Source: Membranipora membranacea (lineage: Eukaryota > Bryozoa > Gymnolaemata > Cheilostomatida > Membraniporidae). From it: a stretch of 64,000 nucleotides of DNA. Shown here one piece after another: positions 12,055 through 25,600 of this stretch. The notes beneath the pieces were generated by a model. That model ran no database searches, was not told the DNA's origin, and saw only the letters and a program-made list of their open reading frames with translations. The translations under genes and the position numbers were made by a program. Position 1 is the stretch's first letter, and each line of letters opens with the position of its first letter. The stretch lies in NCBI GenBank assembly GCA_914767715.1, contig OU612070.1:14835501-14899500 (forward strand), read 5' to 3'.

Positions 12055-13125
12055 AATTATCCAATACCCTGTTGGACTACTTTTATCATATGTGTGGGCG
12101 GACAATTCTTGAGAAATCTATAATGCAAGCTAAGCAACTTTTTTTGGGAGCGTGACGTTGTATTTGTCCTGTTTTGTTTATTCTTGTGTGGATGTTTCTG
12201 GTATGTCTGAATAATTTGTTGCACATAACTACTAAATTCATAAGGAAATAGGCTAAGAAGCAATTACAGTTATTTAGTCAGATATTGTTTAATGGCGAGA
12301 TAATTCCTCAACTCAATTCAAAAATATTCTTCTAAATATAGTTGACAGTTCTCAACTCTCTGATATATTACTGTGTATTCCTATATAAACTGCCATTTCA
12401 TCATAATATGCATTGCATCGGATCATTTTAATGGGAGGGTAGCGTTAGTACAGTCGGATGGCTGGTTGATATTAAAACCACTATTGCTAGTTAAGACTTG
12501 TTCATATTCTCCTCATTAGTAGATATTATTATCTGATGAATCAGGTAAATTGATATAAATGAAACTACGAGAAGTTAAAAACTAGCAATATTGAGTATTA
12601 TAAAAATTGAAACTACAATCATCTCACTACAAAACACTTGTAGGGTCAGTGCAAATTTTAACCTGTGCTTACTTTATCCCTAGCAAACAAAGGAATTGTT
12701 TGTATAGCATTAATGACTCAAGGGTAACTGACAGTGGTTTCATATTTTAGCCATTATTGTTAGACCAGGCTTAGAGCATATCTAAAAGTTTGAGCAGTCC
12801 ATTGTTTACTTCTAAGTGCTACCAACTAACCCTTCATAGTTTCAAATGAACTGATACCTTTGTTCTGTTGTTTGAATGTTCCGAAAGGTTCATTTTGAAA
12901 CTACCGTGTGCTGTCATAATTCTCAAAGTTGACTCAGTAAGAGTCATTGTTGATATCAAAATAAAAGTTTCATACTGAGGTCCCAGCATCTTTTGAATTA
13001 GACCTTCATAGTTTCTTTTTGATCCACCTAGATATTAAGTCACCTCCTTTTCTCATAGATAAACTATGCTTTGATAAACAATGCAAATTTGAATTGAAAC
13101 GATTCGTGTCTTCATTTGAGACAAC

Positions 13126-13140
13126 AATTTTTGAGTGTGT
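13126..13140 (-). repeat. Right terminal inverted repeat of the 7.3-kb transposon
   Basis: Exact reverse complement of 5853-5867, followed by AACTT (13141-13145), which matches the left flank. Confidence 0.7.
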
Positions 13141-13145
13141 AACTT

Positions 13146-16100
13146 TGTGAATTATTGTTTCAGCTGACGCTGGTTTATTCATAACTACGATTTATATACT
13201 ATACCGTTCTCAATTTAATCTAATATTTGTAAGTAATTTTTGGCGAGAATTTTGTGTAATAATGTTTCATTTATGTATTATATTATGAAGCGCTATTGTT
13301 GCAGTCGTGCTATGGTTGTCTATGAAATGTTTGTCCATTGTTATATGCATCTTAATTATGATACTGCTTTCTGTGACAAATGACTATAATTACTTTGTTT
13401 ATTTTCATAGAGCACAAATACGAATATTAGAAGAGTTATGAACTCGAAAAGATTATTCAGTTGCAAGCAACATCCAGATAATTGGTCGGTGTACAAACAC
13501 CGACTTGTGAAGAGAATAGTCAGAATGAATTTGCATCAACCACCTCTCGGAAATACCACAAGAGGGGGAGGAGACTGGCACCAACAGCTCCTCTGATGAT
13601 TCAGATTGGATGCAAATCTCTTCCTCCCAGGTATCTTGTGGTATCATGACTAATCATGCTGATGATATGTACTCTTTATGTCAATTGACTCACTATTCTC
13701 TATTAATCCAAGATTACCACTCTCCTCTTCGACAAGGTAAGATCTCACTCTAAAACCCTAATATAAGTTAGGTTTAACCGAGCATCAATATAGCCGTATC
13801 ACATGAGTCACATTACAATTCGATCAAAAGAGGTCTTAAAAGAAATCATCATATTTCAAAGAGTGTTATTGTCCTTTTTGAAAACTACACGTTCTGCCAT
13901 TTTGAGCGTCCATGTTAACCAAAAGATAAAAGAGCAAACTGTCATGCCTGATTGTCCAATCAGATACAAATATAAAGCAATCCTTACAGAGTATGACCAT
14001 GTTTGCAAAAGTATTATGTGTTGATATAAAAGACGAGAACTCGCATCATGTAATTGTGAATTCCATCAAAATTTTGGCTTACCATGTCACTATTTGTTTG
14101 CATGTCTCAATTCTCAGGGTGACCAGCTCTTTATTGAACGTGTTATCCCCACACGCTTTACAAAGCTATGTACCCAATCCACATTATCTCTTGATTTGGC
14201 AAATGCATACTGTGGACATATATAAGTCGCAGCCTTTGAGTCAGCAAGATAAATATTTTTTACATACAAGATATTTTGGCATGCATAGCTGATGTTTTGC
14301 CAGTTTTCCCTGAAGACGATTTTGATCAAGCTGCTGAAGTTTTGTAACAATTTTGTGATATTTTGTATAACGGCGAGGTAGTTCCGCTTCAATATGTAGA
14401 AAGCAAATAAATCACAAAACATAAGTTCTCCACAAACGAATCTGCGAATGATGCCCAGCCAGTCAATCAACCATTATTCTGTTTAAACGATCTAAAGCTT
14501 GAGCTGCCAACAAAGAAAAACCAGACCCAGAATAAAATAATGACCTTCAACCCAAAACGCTCTAAACATGATCTCAAATTAGCTTAATCTATTCAAGTTG
14601 AGCATTCTTATGTTACAGTTCTAAGTGAAGAGAGAATACTTCAGAATCCCTACTACTCTTGGTTTCCAAATTAAATGTAACAACTGATAAAGACTCTGTT
14701 CTTCTTGCAGAAACAGTTAAACCTGGTAGTAAAAAGGACATTAGTTCAAAACTGAGTGTACCTTGTTGCCATGCGAACCATTGCAATATCCATACACCAA
14801 GTGCTGATAAAATATTAATTTATTGGTTATCTAGTGATGATATTAATGCATTCCAATATCTTTTATCAGAACATCGTATTAATTCTTTCTTTGATGATTT
14901 ACATGGGTTTCAAGATGTAGCCCAATTATGATGGGAATTTCTGATTGGTGGTACATGTACAACGAAGTTTGTCCAAATATTAAGTATCAATAAAAAACGT
15001 TGGATAACTGTAAGTAACGTATTTAGTGCTGCTGACAATGAAGTCTGTCGTCTACATCTACACCTAGATATTTTGCACTACTGCAAAAGCAAATCTCTGT
15101 GTCATTTAATATCAATGGTTCACTGCCTGGTTTATCTCGTCTTGTAGAAAATAGAAGCATTTAAAAGAAGGTCTAAATCAGTGCATTGTTGGGCTATCCT
15201 GTTTATCTCAGAAAAGTAATTACATGAATACATATAACAGCGATTGAGGTACGTTGAGCTACCATGTATTTTTCCTTACTTATAAAGTGAATAATGACGG
15301 AAGCTTATTTTCACCATTTAGTTATCAAGAAAGTAATGATTTTCTTACCCTTTTCATTTCCTAAGGTTAATCACCGGTTTGTCATTATTTCAAAAAATCA
15401 AAGTTTCATTAAATTTTTAAAACTAATCAGAACGCATGCATGACAATGAATGAACTGTAATTATTTCAGATTATTTTACATGTAGCAATAATGCTCATCT
15501 CTTCTCGTCAAAGGAAGCCAATGGATTTAATGATATCATTTAGATGATTGACCAAGTTTTGACCACGCCAAACCAAAATTCACTAACCAGAAAGGTTGTC
15601 AATAATACATGGCTCATAGCTTGGAACAGCAATCCATTCCTGGTTTGTAACAGAGCTAAAGACTGCTTGCTACCCCTGCTGCATTGACAATAGAAGATTA
15701 CTACGCTTGGTACAACAAATGTTACAACAATAAAAATATAAGCTATTTAAAATAGTTAGATCCAACCAATAGTCATTCATATATCCTTTTGAGGCGCAAA
15801 ATCAATGAATCCAACAGGCTACAGTCCTAGCTTTATAAGACAAGATATATAGGAATAATTATCCAACAACTTGGTTGATGTCTAAAGATGCTTCATACAA
15901 TTTTAAAGGCTGAATTAGGCTTCTTGTCTTCTTTTGAACATGAGTGTGAATAAATATCTACAATCGAGCTACATCATTAGGTTGCAAAATCAAAAGCAAA
16001 TTGGATTAATAGTTTAAACGCGAGCTTGGTTTCCATATATGAATGTCGGATCAGGTGCGCAGCTGCCCGAATTCACTGGTCTCCAACAATAATAACTCAA

Positions 16101-16638
16101 TTAGTGAAAAATTCAGATTGAGAATGTTACCTCTCTCTTCTTCTATTGCTCAACACAATTTACAATGTTTCCTGATAAGACAAAAACATGTCATCAGTTG
16201 GTGTTTATTGACAGTTGATGATCTTTTCATAGCAGATATTGTTCATGTTGTTGGTGATGTACATCTTACTGGATTTGTCCGTCCAGGCTGTCAACACACA
16301 TTTACCTGATGTAAAATAGAGTGAAATAGTGCAACTTTCTATATGTAATAATCAACACAATTTAGATATTCAAACTTCCAAGAAAATAAAATCTCAAATA
16401 ACTGACACAATTCATACTCTCATTGTCGCAGGACTAAAATATTTCTCATTTTTTAACTGTAATTTTGTGAACCCCAGCTGTTGCTTTACACATCTCAATG
16501 CTGTACAACAAAATTGATTGAACATGCACAAGACAGTAGCCCACCCCCAATCATAGCATAAAGGGCCTTATTTATATCCATACAAAACATCATCAATATA
16601 TAACCCACTAGGAATAATATCAATAAATTGATTATTAC
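13146..16638. other. Long stretch with no supported gene
   Basis: AT-rich sequence between the transposon and the last recognised exon of the secreted-protein gene. The 3' end of that gene should lie here, but I could not identify a terminal exon with confidence. An acidic open segment near 13560-13630 (SSSDDSDWMQISSS) is preceded and followed by stops and has no supported partner exon. Scattered open frames near 14114-14931 and 16043-16309 show no family resemblance. Confidence 0.5.
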
Positions 16639-19600
16639 CTGTTATTTTGTTGAAAGTGAAACCATCACAGTGCTGATCATTGAAGCACAAAAGTGAGCAC
16701 ATCTGTCTGTCAGTAAACTGGATAGGAAAATTGTGGTGATTGGAGCATAAGCATCCTGTGGACGCCTTGAATCTCACAAGTCCATCTAAATGTGGTAAAA
16801 TTAACAGTGGAACCCACATATCGTGATTTACATCATTATTACATCTTTAAACTTTCAAATACTAATTCAACTCTTGGTACTGTTGTACGCCTCAATCCAA
16901 TGAAAATTCCAGTTGCGAGTGCTAGTTACCATGAAAGATCGAAAGAGGTGTACTCCAAAGGCGGTATTATATAAGGAGGTTGTGTTAATGTTTGATGTGC
17001 AAATTTTTATAAGCCTCCTAATTTATTTGGGCTGTAAGACCAATGAATAACATCACATATATTTCAGGTTTAGTACCTCCGCTCAAAGAGAAATCCTACC
17101 AAACTGAGTAAACCACATAAACATTCTCATTAGTTCTTAGTAATAAATCAGTGTAGAAATAATCGGAAAATATCAATCGGACTTCAAAATAAAGATTCAA
17201 CGCAATTGTATATGTGTCCTCAAGCTTTTTTTACCAAAATGATTTTGAAAGAGTTTTTGCATAACTATTGATTTGAGTGAAATCTTAAAGACTTACATGA
17301 TGTGGAGATATTACACATGTTGCCGTAGTCCTCTGCTCCTGATTCATCATCATTAGTTCTTGAAATTGTCGATGAAAAAGAGGAGTATGAACTGTCAGTT
17401 AGATCTTGGGTACTCTGGGTGCTTGTTGGTCTAATCAGGGTTCGATTTGTCTCATCTTCATTGGTTTCATAGCCTGCTTTATCATTGTGAGTAATACTAG
17501 CATTGGTTGGAGGTGAACATTTCGTTATTGACTCTGTAGCTGCTGAAAAACCCATGAATATGCATGAAATGCATTACAGTACCTTAAAATATGTTAAACA
17601 GTATAATATGTATTTAAGCTTCTCAACCATTCACATTCACATTAAGGACGTAGCTGTGGGCTATGATGACCAATATAATTTGGAGGCTTCATCTATAACC
17701 ATCCTATTACCTCATTTTGGTGGATTGGACTACTGAAAGACTAATATAGCAATATAGCCTGGCAGTGCGCTCCAAGGCCTTGAGCAGTAGTAGTTGTCTT
17801 CATTTGTTAGACTTAGGTGATAAATCCGGTTCTCAAAAGCGTGTTGAAGTGGTAACTTAATGGGTTTATCTAGACCCAGCTGCCAAGATTATAAATGCTT
17901 TGTTCTTTTGGTAGTATTGAACAAGCCCATGTATGGTGAATGGCTGTCTAGGCATCGAAAAGAGTTTAAAATATTTCTATGACAAAAAAAAGTACAAGTC
18001 ATGCTGTGTTAACTAAATATGGTTTCTGTCATTACTTCAAAGACTCCTCACCTGTATAAGGCTGGTCTATCTGTGCCCTTATAATAGCCCTTCCATCACT
18101 TATTAACACACTGCCTTTGTCAGTTCGGGTCATAATGACATCACTAGGATTCGTCAGCGTTTGGCCGTCGTCAAAAGAAGTTGTTAAATACCAGCTGCTC
18201 TTGTCAATGATGATCATTCCGCCACTAAAAACAGCTTTACAAATATTAGAAGGTATATATCAGTTATATCAGAGTTACTCTATAACTACAACAAAAATTA
18301 GTTTTTAAAAGATGTTCATCACTCATCACAGTGATCTTGTGCGCTTTTACACAAATAGTCTTTTTATGTGAATAGTTTAGCAACAGAGTATTCAAATTTT
18401 TTTTCCGGTTGTACACATGTAAAAAAAAAACTTTCTTATAATTGACTCTAAAGCTCAAAATAATAACGTTCAATTAACGACAAAATAGAGCAGTTGACAA
18501 TTGACCCATCTCCTTATTTACAAATAAGAGTGAATTATATTAGTTTGGGTGTGATGTGTCTTCTGTGTCCAAGTGTGCTACACTTGATGTTTAAGAATTA
18601 CTAAAAATTATGCAGCCGTTGCTGGGTAAATAGTCTATAATTGGTCAGTGCCATAGACTTAATAGACCTAGACTGGATACTATATGGAGCATTAGCATTG
18701 AGGCACTGAGGAACTTAATTGTGGGAAACGTAACATCATTGGAAGGTGTAGAAACAATGATGATATCATCGATTTTCTGTCAACAGTCCAGGTTTTTTGT
18801 TGATAACTCAATCAATTTTGATCACATTAATTGTGTTTGAAAATTTCAAAGGATTTAGCAGCTTGTCCTGAACAGTTTAACACAAGTCTTAGGCATAATA
18901 AATTTTGAAGAAAAATAAAACATCAAGTTGATAACAAGATGCTGCTGATTGTAAAGCAATTTTCAAACTCAAAAAAATTGATTAAGTCATGAACAAAAAA
19001 CCTTGATTGTGGACAGAAAATCAATGATATCATCATTGTTTTTACACCTTCCAATGACGTTACGTCGCCCACAATGAAGTGCCGCGCTTCAGCTGTATAT
19101 AGTGTCTTGTCTAGGTTTATTATTAAGTCTATGGTCAGTGCCAACAAAGCTACGTATCATATAGTGTGAAATGAAGCGAAATCTAGTTGGACATTGCATA
19201 CTGAAGCAAAGTGAGACATCCAGCCCTCATAAGCAGATGATAAATATTTGGTATTTATGAGAACATTCAATATATGAATAAAGAGTTTTGTGTTACCATT
19301 GATTTGATGGCAGTAGAATATGGGAGCTGATATCTGTACCAAGTTTGTAGAAGTCATATAGAAGTGAGTATTCACATTCAGGCCAGGACTGAGGTAAGGA
19401 ACTATCCTTTGCTGTAAAAACCAACCAGATATTCGCTACGTAGGGAGTCTCACAAACATGTCAAGGAATTTTAACCTAATGCTGTACTAGCCTGGCTGAA
19501 ATGTTTGCAATTTTTGCTGTTGACGATCCCATAAACTGCTGAGTGGCAGTTCCTCTTTGAAAAACATGTGTAGAATGATTTTTGACAGCGGAAAGTAAAT

Positions 19601-22600
19601 AATGGAAAAAACTGTGCAATTCAAGCAAAGGATACCAATCATTGCAAGAGCAACATGTATTATACAGCTTTTTAAAATTGATGTCGTTTTCATGAAGTTA
19701 ACATCAACACTAATTGACACGACTAGCTTTCACAGCATTCAGCACAATATGTGTGTGTGCAGAATTAAATTTTTTTACACTGTCAGGCCTCGTCGTTTCC
19801 TTTTCCTCTATATTTTGCTATAGTTTCTTCATGGTCTATACCCAAGCGCTATATCTGCAGTGATTTTCCGTGCACTGAACATCGCTTTCTATTTTGCGAA
19901 TATCATGTCATGCACCCACACAAAAACCAATTTTTAAATACTAAAATTTCATCCACATATAGTATATGTGCATTAGAAGCCATACATAATTTTAGATTTA
20001 CATTATCAAAACAGTTATTATGTCTCAATTTTTCATTACACATACACTTAGGCTGATTATTTAGAATGTCCCTTGATATTCAGATGTGAGCGATTGACTG
20101 GAGAAAATGGAAGCTTTCGAGTTTTACTTTTCAGAATTACCTAATGAGATAGCATATTGAGCCATAAATTCCACAGTTCCAGGCTCCGTATATAAATCAA
20201 TCCGCATTGAGAAATCACTATCTTGCCATACTATATACATGCCACACAAGTCATGGCTGGTGAATATTGACCTCAGTCCTCCACCATATAGAGAGTGAAT
20301 CTGCAAACGAATTAGTGGCCATTAGAACTAATGGATTAGAAGACACTAATCAAAAGTTGCAAATTGCACAGAGCTGAAACATATATAAACTTATTACTGA
20401 TATTGCACTAAAGAAAAGTTTCATTTTGTGAGTTTAAACTACTGATGCCACTCAGGCAAATTTGTGCTCACTCTACAGTTTTCAATTCTGTGTAGCTCAG
20501 GGATACTTATTGAGGGTTCAATCTCAGAACTGTCACCTAATGGGCAAACAATTTGCACAAACTGGTCTTGATTAGGGCATGAAATTAACGCATTATCTGA
20601 TTGCGGCATCAATTTCCACTAGTAAGACCGGTAACTACGTCACAGGAAGCAGTAGATGATTAATTTCAAACCCTTAGTTTGACGATCAGTTTGTACAATT
20701 TTCTTGGCCATTAGGTGACAAAGAGGCAATTAGTTTAGAGTTTCTGGTTATTGGTCTGAACTCAAAACAATAATATTGGTCTAACAAACCGATGATTGGG
20801 TTATGCTTAAAAGCTGGATACTGTTGGTAGCAATACTTTAGTAAAAATTCTGTATTCTGTAAAAAAAACCCAAATGGAGGGATATCCAGTGTGATGGTTA
20901 TCTGGTCCAATTTATGATCTGCATGGTACAGTCTTAACTCTCTGCAACAACAGCAATCTTTTCATGCTACAGACATGCCAAATTCGCTAGCCTAATTTTG
21001 ATAATAAATAGAATAAATTTGCTCGATGGCTGATTGTGTAAAAGATTCTCATCAAAGCAAATTATGGCAATAAAAAAAAAAAACCCTAGACAGCCTGAGC
21101 GGGTTTAAACAGCTCCTGATTGAAGATCGGTCCCAATATGACGAGATAATCCTCTGTAACAAGTTCATTCTATGAACTGGCGTCTTTTTTGATCAATTTA
21201 TGTCTCACATTGAAAATGTTCAAACAGCCATGTGATACTTACCGAGCCATGAAGACCTGCCATCTCCTCCTCCCAGTGAACTTTATGATGCGAAATCAGT
21301 GCTAGAATTGTATGGGTGCAGCATGTCGCAAAAATATGAGTTGAATTTTTGCTTACTGTCAGTTCCGGAGAGTGCCATTCTGCGAAACCTGATACATTAC
21401 CATCAGTGAGACTGATGTGTCTGATTCTGTCATTCATATGATCAGCTATCACAAGAGACTCAGGACCAAGTGGTGCGCAACCAAGAGGTTTGTGAAATCT
21501 TGCATTTCTGTAAACTCCATCAACGTTGCCTAGACAGAACAAAGCTTATAATGAAATAATTCAAATTTTCACGGTCCTTGATGGATTTATTGAGCTGAAT
21601 GAAGATAAGATTCGTTTGTCTCCTGGCTAACAAGACTTTTGGTATTTGAAAAAAATTAAAAGTGGGTATGAAGCACGTGAAATCGTTGTCCTGAACAGCA
21701 ACTTCTGAATGGCCCAGTTGTGAAGCATTAAGTGAATGTAAGCGCTTGTACATACTCATGTATAAAATTAGGCTGTCATCCGGTATGAACCAGATGGTGC
21801 TTTCCATTTCCATACATTTGTCCTATAGAATAATATACCCATTTATCATTTTTCTTATTTTGGATCACTCATCAAACAAAAATAAGATTAACCATACAGC
21901 TTTTTGAGGACATATTTATGGTCATGATAATAAGCAGATGTGTTTATAGTCCCATACACATAGAATATCCAATGAGATAATCACAGTTATGCTCACGTGC
22001 TGATGTGATTTTACAAATGTTCTCATTAGCGTTCAAACGTTCTCATGAGGCAGAAAGCGCATCTGCATGGATTTGGCAACAGCACTGTGTGGAGACAAAA
22101 GCTAAGTAATCCTATTGCTTGTAAGCTGGGGTTTAACACACTCACTTTGTTTTGTGGAGTGGGCCAGCATTAAATTCCTTTGTTTATAATCCTTGTAAGG
22201 ATTAGATTGAGGGGATCAAGTGATGATTAGCAAACTGCTGGGGGTAGAAGGCTATGCGGGATTATGCCTTTAATACTCAAATTAAAGTAGTTTAATCTCT
22301 GCAGGGTGAAAAATCAAAGTGAGTCTGAGTTAGATCCAAGGCATTACAAACAAAAGATTAAAAGCTTGGCCATCGCATAAAAGGCAGGCAGAGCGAGACA
22401 GGAGATCACAGTCAGCCCAGTGGCTGTAGCGCAAACAAGTCATCTCTCTGACTTGTGTATGAGTTGTACTATGCTCAATGTGGTGAGTTTGAGTAGTGAA
22501 CTATGGCATGAGAGGCGGGTGCCTTGACGATTAGCGATGTTGCGCCGATGAGTTGATGGAAAGCAAACCTCCCTGCACTGGTTTGGATTAGAGTATAAGC

Positions 22601-25600
22601 ATGAGAGTGATGGGGTAAACATTGTTGCACTTAAACAATGACGAGTTGGCAGCCTCCCTGGTTGCGCAACAACGTAAACACCAATTATGTCAAACCACCA
22701 AAACTTACAAAATGCACTGAGGGATCGATGAGATTGATTGAGATGCTCATCAACACACAGGGGTGGCTTCATGCTCCTGGGGCTGGCCATGAGGAGGTTG
22801 TACTAGAGAAGGCCTCGAAACAGCGCTTGACTCATGGTTTCTAGCTGAAGACATGTGCATTGTGCAGTGGTACGCGCACCACTGTATGTTGTATCTCAGA
22901 TGACAATAATTAGAAATAGTTAATCTATTAATGTGCTGTGGGTTATTTCAATTCACTTTGATTCAGTTTTCAGTATTCAGTAGATTGTTTGCCCTCATAG
23001 TCATCAAATCAAATGAATATTCATTTTCATTTTTTTGAATGTTATTTGCAATTACCATACTATCCAGAATCTCCTCGATAACATCAGTAAAACCCGTAAC
23101 AGACATAAAACTAAAGATAAAAAAGACAACACTTACCTGCTGAGCTTTCTCCAAACCAGTCTGTCACATAGTATGTGGCGCCAAAAATATAAACTTTATT
23201 ACTTTGTTTCCAAGTTGTCGCCGCAAACAAGTAGTTGTCGGTAGGAAGTTGGCAAATATCATAAACATCTGTTTCCATATTGAACACTTGTTCCATACTT
23301 TCAAATGTTAGATTGTGCATGGGTGCATTAGTGGTTATATTGCCCTTCGACCTGACCAGCCTGATGCAAACAAAGGCGAAGATGATCTTGTACTGCACGT
23401 CCATCATGGGGAATTCTGGAATGTCTAATGCCAACTCAGCTTCTCTTCAGAGGAACAGTAATCTGCATTGTATTTGATCAATACTTCTGAAAGTCTTTCT
23501 AAAGTCCGCTCCATCTACATCTGACATCATTGATAGGTAAAATAATTACCACCTAGACTGACCAACTGTTGTATCATTTTGTTTTCAATTTATATCATGT
23601 ATACTGAATTAATAAACTAATTACACAAGCATTGTACTATCATAATTAACTATGTGAGCAGCCACTCATATGTGCCCTGACATTAAGATTTGCCTATCTG
23701 CCGGAATACATCATTGTTAGTTGGCTGATGAGAAGACTCAAATGCTGATCATTCGACCACATTCTGTTTTGCAACATGATTCAATTTGAAATTCCATTAT
23801 GTGAATACCAAATGCACATGTGTACAAGAACTCTATAAATGCTCTCAAGAATTTTTCTTTTCTAGCAAAACAATTGTCATCATATTCAATCACATCTCTT
23901 TTATAAATATCTCCATACTAGAAGAAAATCGGTGATATGATGATTTTTGGTCAAGCAGTAATCAAAACAAAACTAGTATGAAACTCAGGGCATAATTTTA
24001 TCAATGAGTCGAACATTCATTCCTTGCTGTTACATATTTGTGTGACAAAAACTGAGGTTAGTAGCACTCAGGTCGATAATATCTAATCATGCTTGGAGCA
24101 CACTTCAGTTACTCATTTCCATTTCAAGGGTCTTGAATAGGGGAAATGATTAATTTTTTAATCATGAAGATCAATACAAGAGTTGATAGAGATGTGTACA
24201 GTGATACCACACCTGCAAAGCCCTTGTGGCAAACTTACATAGGCGACTCCAAAAATGAGGCCATATCATAGCGTAGCAGAATCTAATACTTGTGCATGAG
24301 GGTTGATAGATCTTTCGCTCAACTAGCTGGAACATTTTGATAATGAATTCTGGTTTCAGCCTGTTGTAATTATTGTGATTATTTTGTTTTCTGTTCTCAA
24401 GGTATCTATATCCTGATCAAATATTTGGTTTTGTTAGGACAATAGGCAGAGCAAGTTTAAAATTCTTCAAGACAAACCTTGATGTAAATACCTATTATCT
24501 GGAAATTTAATTCCTGAGCTAGATCTGATGAGAGGACAACCAAATGCTTAGAGACAGATTGATCTGATCGTGCATAGATAGTGGAGATATCTGAATACTG
24601 TGAAGTGTCGCTAAATTTTATTCAAAAAAGGTTATATTGCCCAATTTTTATTGTCAAGAGTTAGCAACAATTGTTTAGCACTAAGGGAGTTGTGGTGAAT
24701 TACATCTGTTCATTATTTAGCTGCATTCCTTTTGCTTAAAGAATAACTCTCCAGTTTTTCCACCTTTACTGCTTCTTTCCAGGCATGGCACACATCTCAA
24801 ATTGTTCAAGGTGATATCAATTAGAGCCTGTACATTCAAGTATATCTATTTTTATATATTATATATAATGCATCTATCAAGGACTAATGACAGAGCAACA
24901 TGTGTAAATAGTTATATTAATCAATTTTTGATATGGAGAAATAATGAAAAAGCAATGCAATCTTGTGAACAGACTATACTTCAGAATGTAAATAATGATC
25001 AGATCTTTTGTAGTTCGGTAGGCTCCACACAGAACCATGGAGACATCAAAAGTGTACCAACCTCAGAGCCAATCCTATGAATTTTTCTCTGTACATTAGT
25101 GAGAAGGACTGTGCAGCTCCTACTCTCTGTGATGTACTGTACTCCTTCACATGAGCCATGATATGTGTACATACAATCCAGCAGACACCTACAAAATGTA
25201 CAAAGAAAGTGACATGCCCCTGAAAGTTTTCAACCACTGGTACATTGAGTGGGAGGTAATTTCTTCACGGCCTCATAGAGGGTACCAGGTCTCTTGATCT
25301 CACTGCAAGCGCTGTAGGTGTGCCGGTTGTGACCTCTGACGGCTCACCTTTGGGAAGAAGTGTGACCTACAATTTTTTAGTGGTTAATGTTCGACAAGGT
25401 AGGTTTTTGGCACCTGCCTAGAACATGAGCAAAGCATGATACTCCTTTGGGATAGGTTAGGTAGGGTCGGAACACCTTACAAAAAGGGGCTGAAGGGGGA
25501 CAGGATGTGACCCCCACCAAAAAGTAAATTGGTATGTAATCTCAGATCAGGAATGTCACAACTCCACTCCCAGACATTCTCGGAATATTGTTTTAATCTC

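Larger units (their letters stand above)
5853..13140. mobile_element. Two-gene DNA transposon, about 7.3 kb, with TIRs and 5-bp target duplication
   Basis: The two ends are exact 15-bp terminal inverted repeats (ACACACTCAAAAATT at 5853-5867 and its reverse complement at 13126-13140). Weaker inverted similarity continues inward (a TCAAATGAA box in both). The element is flanked by the direct repeat AACTT (5848-5852 and 13141-13145). Several copies of a subterminal motif like CATAGTTTCAAA lie near both ends, as expected for transposase binding sites. Inside are two divergent genes, a SAMD3-like protein (minus, 7096-10104) and a transposase-like protein (plus, 11097-12054), which meet at a 1-kb promoter region. 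A smaller MITE is nested at 6245-6567. I cannot assign a superfamily. The plus-strand gene has a frame break, so this copy may be defective. The boundaries are seen directly; the claim of one mobile unit is inference. Confidence 0.7.

Noticed and set aside
14114-14470. Minus-strand open frame of 118 codons
   Set aside because: No family resemblance, it overlaps a 99-codon plus-strand frame, and no supporting splice partners were found; random open frames of this length are expected in AT-rich DNA.
14659-14931. Plus-strand open frame of 90 codons with a CCHANHC stretch
   Set aside because: The Cys/His spacing fits no known finger, and there is no partner exon or clear start context.
15560-15680. 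Possible terminal exon for the secreted-protein gene on the minus strand
   Set aside because: It stays open in the right phase and looks hydrophobic, but the acceptor is weak and no domain supports it.
21520-21813. Open frame between two NHL-encoding exons
   Set aside because: The exons at 23137 and 21529 already join in exact phase across a conserved NHL motif, so this frame is intronic.
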